A model generated the notes under the pieces. It saw only the letters and a program-made list of their open reading frames with translations, did not search any database and was not told the DNA's origin. Shown here one piece after another: positions 1 through 5,558 of a DNA stretch of 5,558 nt (positions within the stretch are counted from its first letter, which is position 1; the number at the start of each line of letters is the position of its first letter). The stretch comes from Bacteroidales bacterium (GTDB lineage: Bacteria; Bacteroidota; Bacteroidia; Bacteroidales; GCA-2748055): contig JAGLTY010000159.1 in assembly GCA_023135025.1 (NCBI GenBank), positions 1-5,558 of the forward strand, written 5' to 3'. Position numbers and translations under genes: made by a program.

Positions 1-1878
1 TACAGTGCCATCATCCTGACGCACGGCTACCACTTCGTCACCGGGAATGGGATTGCAGCATTTTGCCAGGTGGTAATGGCTCATCTCATTACCAACACTC
101 TCCCGGAGTAGCAGGGTGCCCTTGGAATCATACTCCTCTTTTTTCTCTGTTTTTTTCTGTGATCTGCCTACCGACAGGTCCCAAACCCTGACCCATTTGT
201 TCTTTGTGTTCTTACTGAGTACCTCTTTCAGGTCGTCCAGTGTGGTGATCCCGCTTCCTATTTTCGAATAGAGTTCATCCTTATGTGTTGAGTCATAGGC
301 AGGTACCAGTTTTTTCAGGATTCTTGAACTGGGCGTCAGGTTAAGCTCTTTCAGCTTGTCGATCAGGATCTGTTTTCCCACCTCGGTACGGTTCTTTGTC
401 TCAGCTTTCAGTGCATTTTTTATGGCTGTTTTGGCTTTGACTGTGCTGGCAAATTGATACCACTCCAGGGTGGGCTTCTGCACTTCGGAAGAGAGGATCT
501 CTACCTGGTCGCCGCTGCTCAAAATGTGGCTGAGCGGAACCAGCCTGTGGTTGACCTTGGCACCTATGGCTTTATTTCCGATCTCTGTATGGATCTCGTA
601 GGCAAAGTCCAATGCAGTTGAGTCTTTAGGAAGGGTGATAATATGACCCTTGGGAGTAAAGACCATGATCTCCGAAGAGAAGAGGTTCAGTTTAAAATCA
701 TCCAGGAACTCAAGTGCGTCTCCTGACGGGGTCTCCAGGGTCTCCCTGATTCGCTTGATCCATTTGTCCAGCTCCGATTCAGGTGAAGCTTTATCCTTGT
801 ATTTCCAGTGTGCTGCGAATCCCCTTTCGGCTATTTCATTCATCCGGGTGGATCGGATCTGTACCTCCATCCATTTGCCATTGGGTCCCATAACAGTGGT
901 ATGCAGCGCCTCATATCCATTTGCCTTGGGGGTCGATACCCAGTCGCGGATCCGTTCGGGTTTGGGCGCATAGATATCCGTGATAATGGAGTAGACGTTC
1001 CAGCACTGTGTTTTTTCGGGAATACCCTCCCTGGGTTGGAAAACGATCCTGATGGCAAAGAGGTCATAGATCTCTTCGAAAGAGATATTTTTCTGGTGCA
1101 TCTTTTGCCAGACGGAGTAAATCGATTTGGGTCTCCCCGAAATATCGAACTCAAATCCGTTGCTGTCAAGGGCGTCAATAATGGGAAGGGAGAAATGGTT
1201 GATCAGATGAAGGCGACGCTCTTCGGTGAGTTTGATTTTCTCTGATATTTCATTGTATACTTCGGGATACCTGTACTTCAGGCTAAGATCCTCAAGCTCG
1301 GACTTAACCCTGTGGAGCCCCAGTCTGTGGGCTAGTGGAGCATAGAGGTAGATGGTTTCACCGGCAATCTTGATCTGCTTGTTGCGGGGAAGGGAGCCAA
1401 GAGTGCGCATATTATGCAGGCGGTCCGCCAGCTTTATAAAGATCACCCGTACGTCATCGGAAAGGGTGAGGAGCATTTTGCGGAAGTTTTCTGCCTGTAG
1501 CGAGTTGGATTCCTTGTCAAATACTCCGGAGATCTTGGTGAGACCATCAATGATGGATGCGATCTTTTTCCCAAAGGCATTCTCAATGTTTTCGATGGTC
1601 AGATCGGTATCTTCCACCACATCGTGAAGGATGGCGCAAACGGTACTGGTTACTCCCAGCCCGATCTCCTCGCTTACAATAACAGCAACCTCCAGTGGGT
1701 GTATAATATAAGGCTCTCCCGATTTTCTGCGTGTGCCCTTATGCGCCTCATTGGCCATCTTAAAAGCTTTCCGAATCAGCTTTTCATCTTTAGCCGACTT
1801 GCAATAGGAACAGTTTTGAATCAGCCGTTCAAGCAGGTTGTTAATCTTATGATCTTCTGTAAGTACCTTTTCCTCCAT
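1..1878 (-). CDS. rel: Bifunctional (p)ppGpp synthetase/hydrolase, RelA/SpoT family (3' end cut by window edge)
   Basis: Makes and degrades the alarmone (p)ppGpp in the cytoplasm (stringent response). I translated 626 uninterrupted codons from the ATG at 1878 to base 1; the frame runs off the edge, so roughly the last 100 or more residues (rest of the zinc-finger/RIS region and the ACT domain) are missing. Domains in order: HD hydrolase, about residues 30-200, with R51, H60, the HDVVED motif (H85, D86, E89, D90), D152 and N156 all present; synthetase, about 240-365, with GRPK (248-251), D272, Y322, H326, E338 and Q340 present; TGS, about 402-465; a helical linker; and the start of the zinc-finger/RIS domain with C607-C608. 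The loop before the substrate-binding segment reads RIRD (309-312), close to the RXKD of bifunctional Rel enzymes and unlike the EXDD of synthetase-only RelA, so both activities are expected. The ATG is preceded by GGGAGAG. The in-phase product of the secreted-protein gene upstream ends 85 bp away on the same strand. Confidence 0.97.
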   Translation of the reverse strand, partial: MEEKVLTEDHKINNLLERLIQNCSYCKSAKDEKLIRKAFKMANEAHKGTRRKSGEPYIIHPLEVAVIVSEEIGLGVTSTVCAILHDVVEDTDLTIENIENAFGKKIASIIDGLTKISGVFDKESNSLQAENFRKMLLTLSDDVRVIFIKLADRLHNMRTLGSLPRNKQIKIAGETIYLYAPLAHRLGLHRVKSELEDLSLKYRYPEVYNEISEKIKLTEERRLHLINHFSLPIIDALDSNGFEFDISGRPKSIYSVWQKMHQKNISFEEIYDLFAIRIVFQPREGIPEKTQCWNVYSIITDIYAPKPERIRDWVSTPKANGYEALHTTVMGPNGKWMEVQIRSTRMNEIAERGFAAHWKYKDKASPESELDKWIKRIRETLETPSGDALEFLDDFKLNLFSSEIMVFTPKGHIITLPKDSTALDFAYEIHTEIGNKAIGAKVNHRLVPLSHILSSGDQVEILSSEVQKPTLEWYQFASTVKAKTAIKNALKAETKNRTEVGKQILIDKLKELNLTPSSRILKKLVPAYDSTHKDELYSKIGSGITTLDDLKEVLSKNTKNKWVRVWDLSVGRSQKKTEKKEEYDSKGTLLLRESVGNEMSHYHLAKCCNPIPGDEVVAVRQDDGTV

Positions 1879-1910
1879 TTTTTCTCTCCCATCCAGATGG
1901 ACCTTCTTCA

Positions 1911-1918
1911 CAAAATTA
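1911..1918 (-). promoter_or_regulatory. Candidate Bacteroidota -7 element for rel
   Basis: Read on the minus strand this is TAATTTTG, an exact match to TAnnTTTG, ending 32 bases before the rel ATG and predicting a leader of about 25-30 nt. No clear -33 TTG lies at the usual spacing, and the surroundings are AT-rich, so chance is possible. If real, rel can be transcribed independently of the upstream secreted-protein gene. Confidence 0.4.
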
Positions 1919-1963
1919 GTGATTTAAGAGAAAGAGTGTTGATAACTGGAAATTTTTTTAGGA

Positions 1964-3478
1964 TTAGGGATACAATACCGTCACATTTCCTGTAAAGGTC
2001 TTGAACAGTCCGGTGTAATCGGTGTATTGGATATAGTAGACATAGACGGCTTCATTTACAAACTCTCCACCCTGAAACCGCCCATCCCATCCTTCACCGG
2101 GATCGGTGGTCTCAAACATTTTCCGTCCACCTCTGTCCATCACCATCATCACATACTCCCTGGGAGCAAAATCCATCTGAGGCTTAAATTCGAAGTTCAT
2201 GTTATTGCTGCCAGGGGTGAAGGCACTGGGTACCTGCATATGGGTTTCAATAGCAGCAGCGGTAATGTTTGAAAAACTATTCTCTTCCGTCCCCGCTTCA
2301 TTGGGATTCCCTAACGCTATCACCCTGTATTGAACCTCTCCGGGTTGATATCCATTAATAACCGACTGGATAGTTTCCTGCCACTGTGTGGCAAGGGGCC
2401 CCATCGTCTCAATATCAAAAAAATCACCACCGTTGCTCCTTCGCTGGATGATATAGCCGGCAAGCCCGGGTTCATAAGTTTCGTATGGGGTCCAGCTTAG
2501 GGTAACCATCTGGTCGTGCAGCTCATTTACAAGCAGAATGCTGTTTCCTCTGTTGGACTCAGAAACCACCAGGGGTGTAGTGCACGAAGCTGGCAGGAAC
2601 AGAGACTGCACCATGTACTGGTAACTGATACTACCCGTAGGAAATTGGTCCTGCACCACCTGTGTTGATTCACTCACGTTCCAGCGTGTTTCCACCTCGG
2701 TAAATGGCGTATCAGGGTTGCTTCTTCGCAATACCCTGAAACTGGTTACCGGTCCGGCAATATCTGCTGTATACTGAAGCTCCACAGTTGATTGGTTCAC
2801 CACTGTTACATGATCGATGATCAGGTAAGTGGGAGCTTCCGGGAGGAGTGTGGCCACTGTGTCAATGGCAGAGAGTGAGACAATCCCGCTGGTTTGAACG
2901 GTCTCAATATAATAGTTATAAGAATTATTTACACCAACCGAAGCATGGGTATACGATGTGGTGGAGGCCTGAACGAACTTGAGTAACTGGAATGCACCAC
3001 CTGAAACAGCTCCGAAGACTCTGTATCCGGATATCTCTCCTTCCCAACCCTCATAACTGGTCCATTGAAGGTTGTTGGATTGCGTACAAAGATCAAATTC
3101 AACCGAAAGGTGTACGGCCCGGTGCACATTCTGGCCAAACACACTCTCATTGCCGGTACTGTCTTCAGCAGTTACCGCATAGGCCAGGTTTTTCAACCCA
3201 CTGGTCATATGTTTACACTCAAAGGTATTGGATGAGAAGGAGAAGATTTTCTCAAAGGAATTATGAGCGTTCATCTTATACAGATGGTATAACCTGATAT
3301 CGGTATCGGAACTGGGATTCCACTGAATCAGTACCCCGTTGTCGGAGTGGTCCACCGTCACCCTGATAAGGTCAGGAATATCAGGCAGCTGAGCCTGTGT
3401 CCTGACAGGAAACATAACCATGACCACCAGCAGTAGTGTCGCACAAATAGTTCCCAGATATGTTTTTATCCCGGCCAT
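1964..3478 (-). CDS. Secreted fibronectin III-like multidomain protein with type IX secretion (type B) C-terminal sorting domain
   Basis: Complete 504-residue protein, exact role unknown. Residues 1-29 form a Sec signal peptide: a lysine at 5, a hydrophobic core (about 8-24) and a likely cleavage after TQA (27-29). The mature part is almost wholly beta-rich, with about four fibronectin III-like units (roughly 33-125, 126-212, 213-310 and 311-412), recognised by recurring tryptophan and tyrosine strand patterns such as VLIQWNP, GYRVF, YQYMV, VTLSWTPYE and GYIIQRR. Residues 415-504 match the gliding-motility/CHU_C type B sorting domain: VPSAFTP, then a VMDRGGRKMFET strand, WDGRFQGG and VYVYYIQYTD, ending in GNVTVLYP. 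This predicts export by Sec and then the type IX system to the surface or medium. The opening motif lacks the usual NGDGxND wording, so the domain is somewhat divergent. No catalytic domain is visible; adhesion or scaffolding is an inference. It stands upstream of rel and divergent from the CLC gene. Confidence 0.9.
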   Translation of the reverse strand: MAGIKTYLGTICATLLLVVMVMFPVRTQAQLPDIPDLIRVTVDHSDNGVLIQWNPSSDTDIRLYHLYKMNAHNSFEKIFSFSSNTFECKHMTSGLKNLAYAVTAEDSTGNESVFGQNVHRAVHLSVEFDLCTQSNNLQWTSYEGWEGEISGYRVFGAVSGGAFQLLKFVQASTTSYTHASVGVNNSYNYYIETVQTSGIVSLSAIDTVATLLPEAPTYLIIDHVTVVNQSTVELQYTADIAGPVTSFRVLRRSNPDTPFTEVETRWNVSESTQVVQDQFPTGSISYQYMVQSLFLPASCTTPLVVSESNRGNSILLVNELHDQMVTLSWTPYETYEPGLAGYIIQRRSNGGDFFDIETMGPLATQWQETIQSVINGYQPGEVQYRVIALGNPNEAGTEENSFSNITAAAIETHMQVPSAFTPGSNNMNFEFKPQMDFAPREYVMMVMDRGGRKMFETTDPGEGWDGRFQGGEFVNEAVYVYYIQYTDYTGLFKTFTGNVTVLYP

Positions 3479-3527
3479 CTATTCAATAAACGTATTTCCG
3501 CATTCAATGTTTCAGGATACCTTTCTA

Positions 3528-3535
3528 CAAAGATA
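3528..3535 (-). promoter_or_regulatory. Candidate Bacteroidota -7 element for the secreted FN3 protein
   Basis: The minus strand reads TATCTTTG, an exact TAnnTTTG match, 49 bases before the ATG at 3478; the implied leader is about 40-45 nt. No convincing -33 TTG is seen at the expected spacing. The position in a divergent intergenic region, pointing at the gene, supports it. Confidence 0.5.
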
Positions 3536-3560
3536 ATAGTTCTAAATTGAGCATTCCCTA

Positions 3561-3589
3561 TTGTTCTGCAGGGTAAAATGTTAATTTTG
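3561..3589 (+). promoter_or_regulatory. Candidate Bacteroidota promoter (-33 TTG / -7 TAATTTTG) for the CLC gene
   Basis: TTG at 3561-3563 is followed after 18 bases by TAATTTTG at 3582-3589, a good fit to the two-part Bacteroidota promoter. The -7 element ends only 7 bases before the ATG at 3597, so a transcript starting here would have almost no leader. A weaker alternative, TACCTTTC at 3518-3525, would give a leader of about 65 nt. Confidence 0.45.
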
Positions 3590-3596
3590 TCACTCT

Positions 3597-5369
3597 ATGT
3601 CCGGAAGCAGGTTTGTACAGAGGGTTAATAGTTTTAAGATCAGGTACTTATCTGGTCACAGATTCCTCTATATCCTCTCTGCTTTTGTGGGCCTTGCTGT
3701 GGGTCTTGCCGCCGTAATTATCAAGAACCTGGTTCACTTTATACGCGAGGCGTTACAAAATGGTTTCCAGGGCGATTACAGCCAGTATTACATCTTTATT
3801 CTTCCCGTTGTAGGAATTGCCCTGACAGTGGTTTATATCAAGTATATAAACAAGCATCCTGTGGGGCACGGTATTCCCGGTGTACTCTTCTCTATTTCAA
3901 AGAACAACGGCATCATTCGTTCACACAACCTATACTCCAGTATCATCACAAGTGCACTGACCGTTGGGTTTGGTGGATCGGTGGGACTGGAGGGGCCCAC
4001 AGTGGCCACAGGGGGTGCAGTAGGTTCCAACATCGGAAGAGTCTTTAAACTGAACTACAAAGAGATCACTTTGCTGATTTCGTGCGCCTCTGCTGGTGCC
4101 CTGTCGGCCATCTTCAAGGCGCCCATTGCAGGGATTGTATTTGCCCTGGAGGTGATTATGCTCGATCTCACCATGTGGGCTGTGATTCCGCTGATGATCG
4201 CTTCGGCAACTGCGGCGGTGACCTCCTACCTCTTCCTGGGACAGAACGTGCTCTACTCTTTTCAGCTCACCGAGCCTTTCAAGATGGGGGAGATCCACTA
4301 CTACCTGATTCTAGGAGTTATTGTTGGATTGTTATCGGTTTATTTTACAAAGAGTTATATACGAATCTCCGACTTCTTTGAGAAAATTAAGGGTCCGTGG
4401 AAGAGGTTGCTGCTGGGCGGAGGAATTCTCGGGGTTATTATCCTGATTTTTCCACCCCTCTATGGAGAGGGTTACGAGGTGGTGAACCAAGAGCTCAGGG
4501 GAGAATATTACCATCTCTTTGAAAATAGCTTTTTTGAAGGGTGGCACCAGAGCTTTGGCCTGCTGGTGCTCTATATGTTGCTTATTATAGGGTTTAAGGT
4601 GGTTGCTACTACGGTTACATTTTCTGCGGGTGGAATTGGTGGGATTTTTGCACCCACGCTCTTTATTGGGGCCAATGCGGGTTTACTTTTCGGCCTTGTT
4701 CTGAATCAACTGGGGATCGATGTATCGGTGAGCAATATGACCCTGGTTGGGATGGCTGGCATGATTGCCGGTGTGGTTCATGCACCCCTGACTGCGATCT
4801 TCCTGATTGCCGAGATTACCGGTGGATATGAACTCTTTTTACCGTTGATGCTTGCAGCCACTATCTCCTATGGCACGACCCGTTACTTTGTGAAGAATTC
4901 AGTCTACACAGTACAGCTGGCCAAACGTGGCGAGTTGATGACTCACCACAAGGACCGCAATATATTGCTGATGATGAAGGTGTCGGAGCTTATTGAGACC
5001 AACTTCAAAACTGTCCGTGCCGATGATACCCTCCGCGACCTGGTGCATGTGATCACCACCTCAAGCAGGAACATCTACCCGGTAGTAGATGACCAGCACA
5101 ACCTGAAGGGGATTGTGAAGCTGGACGACATCCGGCATATTATGTTCAACCAGGAGATGTACGATACAACGAAAATCAGCGACCTGATGATCACTCCCGA
5201 GTGGACCATCGAAACTACCGATCAGATGGAAGAGGTGGCCAGACAGTTCTCTGAAAGTGGCCGGTACAACATTCCTGTCCTGCAGAATGGAAAGTATCTT
5301 GGATTTGTCTCCCGTGCCCGGGTCTTCTCCTCCTACCGGGAGATGCTCAAGCACTTTTCGGACGATTAA
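3597..5369 (+). CDS. CLC-family chloride channel or Cl-/H+ antiporter with C-terminal CBS domain pair
   Basis: Complete 590-residue inner-membrane anion transporter; CLC proteins act as dimers with one pore per subunit. The membrane part spans about residues 22-440 with many hydrophobic helices. Family signatures in order: GHGIP (90-94) at the GSGIP selectivity loop; GLEGP (130-134), with E132 as the external gating glutamate; FKAPIAGIVFALEV (173-186); GGIFAP (348-353); and Y437 in the final segment, matching the central pore tyrosine. Two CBS domains follow, about 462-518 and 526-586, which usually sense adenine nucleotides. Two positions differ from the E. coli antiporter: the selectivity-loop serine is H91, and the internal proton glutamate (E203 in E. 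coli) is V186, as in animal CLC channels. Whether it is a channel or an exchanger cannot be decided from sequence. The ATG at 3597 has no Shine-Dalgarno site, but no better in-frame start precedes the first membrane helix. It appears monocistronic, with structured repeats just after the stop. Confidence 0.96.
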   Translation: MSGSRFVQRVNSFKIRYLSGHRFLYILSAFVGLAVGLAAVIIKNLVHFIREALQNGFQGDYSQYYIFILPVVGIALTVVYIKYINKHPVGHGIPGVLFSISKNNGIIRSHNLYSSIITSALTVGFGGSVGLEGPTVATGGAVGSNIGRVFKLNYKEITLLISCASAGALSAIFKAPIAGIVFALEVIMLDLTMWAVIPLMIASATAAVTSYLFLGQNVLYSFQLTEPFKMGEIHYYLILGVIVGLLSVYFTKSYIRISDFFEKIKGPWKRLLLGGGILGVIILIFPPLYGEGYEVVNQELRGEYYHLFENSFFEGWHQSFGLLVLYMLLIIGFKVVATTVTFSAGGIGGIFAPTLFIGANAGLLFGLVLNQLGIDVSVSNMTLVGMAGMIAGVVHAPLTAIFLIAEITGGYELFLPLMLAATISYGTTRYFVKNSVYTVQLAKRGELMTHHKDRNILLMMKVSELIETNFKTVRADDTLRDLVHVITTSSRNIYPVVDDQHNLKGIVKLDDIRHIMFNQEMYDTTKISDLMITPEWTIETTDQMEEVARQFSESGRYNIPVLQNGKYLGFVSRARVFSSYREMLKHFSDD

Positions 5370-5373
5370 CTAC

Positions 5374-5427
5374 GTTGAGCTCGCAAGCTCGGTTAGCTTC
5401 GCTGAGCTCGCAGGCTCGGTTAGCTTC
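5374..5427 (+). repeat. Tandem 27-bp repeat (two copies), each forming a predicted RNA hairpin downstream of the CLC gene
   Basis: Copy 1 is 5374-5400 and copy 2 is 5401-5427, abutting, with 25 of 27 bases identical. Each copy holds an 8-bp stem with a CGCA loop: 5374-5381 with 5386-5393, and 5401-5408 with 5413-5420. The core pairs are GAGCT/AGCTC in copy 1 and GAGCT/GGCTC in copy 2; the outer pairs are largely G-U wobbles, so the stems work only in RNA read from the plus strand. The array begins 4 bases after the CLC stop, and a short TTTT (5431-5434) lies about 10 bases after the second stem. It may act as a 3'-end stabiliser or a weak terminator, or be a dispersed genomic repeat. It is clearly more GC-rich than the AT-rich DNA that follows. 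Confidence 0.85.
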
Positions 5428-5460
5428 CGATTTTAAAATAATTCTAAAGTATTATTTAAT

Positions 5461-5468
5461 TATGTTTG
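5461..5468 (+). promoter_or_regulatory. Candidate Bacteroidota -7 element for aprB
   Basis: TATGTTTG matches TAnnTTTG exactly and ends 24 bases before the aprB ATG, giving a predicted leader of under 20 nt. The upstream 30 bases are almost pure A/T, with no TTG at the -33 position. It overlaps the inverted repeat at 5464-5482. Confidence 0.42.
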
Positions 5469-5482
5469 TGTTGTTCACAAAC
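5464..5482. promoter_or_regulatory. Perfect inverted repeat, possible operator of the aprB promoter
   Basis: The sequence GTTTGTG-TTGTT-CACAAAC has 7-bp arms and a 5-base centre, located 11-29 bases before the aprB ATG. It overlaps the -7 candidate and the predicted transcription start, the position expected for a repressor site. If transcription starts near 5474 the left arm is not transcribed, so a DNA-binding site is more likely than an RNA hairpin. The repeat is certain; the function is inferred. Confidence 0.5.
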
Positions 5483-5492
5483 CAAGCTACCT

Positions 5493-5558
5493 ATGCCAAG
5501 TTTTGTAATCAATGAGAAGTGCGATGGCTGCAAGGCGCAGGATCGTACTGCCTGCCAG
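5493..5558 (+). CDS. aprB: Adenylylsulfate (APS) reductase beta subunit, AprB (N-terminal 22 residues, cut by window edge)
   Basis: AprB carries two [4Fe-4S] clusters and passes electrons to or from the FAD subunit AprA, which interconverts APS and sulfite plus AMP in the cytoplasm. Only 22 codons are visible (ATG at 5493). They begin MPSFV and continue with KCDGCK (9-14) and RTAC (18-21). From memory, this closely resembles the AprB N-terminus of Archaeoglobus and sulfate-reducing bacteria, which opens MPSFVNPEKCDGCK and continues to a TAC segment. C10, C13 and C21 would be cluster ligands. No Shine-Dalgarno site is present. In known genomes aprB is directly followed by aprA, often with sat and qmoABC nearby; that region is beyond the window. 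Another short ferredoxin is possible, but the unusual spacing C-x2-C-x7-C and the surrounding wording favour AprB. Confidence 0.85.
   Translation, partial: MPSFVINEKCDGCKAQDRTACQ

Noticed and set aside
808..1245. Open frame of 145 codons on the plus strand
   Set aside because: It lies wholly antisense to conserved synthetase and hydrolase sequence of rel and its translation resembles no known domain; it is a frame shadow.
1..1878. Possible frameshift or split in the rel gene, since the minus-strand region shows no closed frame
   Set aside because: Translating from the ATG at 1878 gives 626 codons without a stop or frame change; the gene is simply open at the window edge.
1951..1970. Rho-independent terminator between the secreted-protein gene and rel
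   Set aside because: The T-run at 1953-1959 is on the plus strand, giving an A-run in the minus-strand transcript, and no adjoining GC-rich stem is present.
1624..1995. Open frame of 123 codons on the plus strand spanning the rel start and the intergenic gap
   Set aside because: It overlaps the rel N-terminus antisense and runs into the end of the secreted-protein gene; no recognisable protein features and no promoter facing it.
3930..4298. Open frame of 122 codons on the minus strand inside the CLC gene
   Set aside because: It is antisense to the most conserved CLC motifs (gating glutamate and the FKAPIAG segment); the translation is low in hydrophobic residues and shows no domain.
5464..5482. 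Rex or CRP/FNR (HcpR-type) binding site
   Set aside because: The half-sites TTGTG/CACAA agree, but those families need an 8-base centre between them and here it is 5, so I do not name the regulator.

Overview
The window looks like a piece of a Bacteroidota chromosome. Three things point there: a secreted protein ending in a type IX secretion (type B) sorting domain, a long Rel protein whose synthetase wording is typical of that phylum, and good matches to the Bacteroidota -7 promoter element TAnnTTTG upstream of all four genes. Shine-Dalgarno sites are weak or absent, which also fits.

Layout. Positions 1-1878 (minus) hold most of a bifunctional (p)ppGpp synthetase/hydrolase (Rel), cut by the left window edge within its C-terminal regulatory part. 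After an 85-bp gap, 1964-3478 (minus) encodes a 504-residue exported protein made of about four fibronectin III-like domains plus a type B sorting domain. It lies upstream of rel on the same strand, so read-through into rel is possible. A 118-bp divergent intergenic region (3479-3596) carries promoter candidates facing both ways. Positions 3597-5369 (plus) encode a complete CLC-type chloride transporter with two C-terminal CBS domains. Positions 5370-5492 are non-coding but structured: a tandem 27-bp repeat predicted to form two RNA hairpins, then an AT-rich stretch with a promoter-like motif overlapping a perfect inverted repeat. The first 22 codons of a final gene (5493 onward, plus) match the N-terminus of the adenylylsulfate (APS) reductase beta subunit, AprB.

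Functionally these are mostly independent units: stringent response (Rel), a surface or secreted protein, an anion transporter, and the start of what is probably a dissimilatory sulfur-metabolism locus. The most notable points are aprB in an apparently Bacteroidota genome, the operator-like palindrome in front of it, the paired hairpins whose two sequence differences both keep base pairing, and a CLC protein with valine at the internal proton-glutamate position and histidine in the selectivity loop. No tRNA, rRNA, CRISPR array or insertion sequence was seen. No gene-free stretch exceeds 300 bases.
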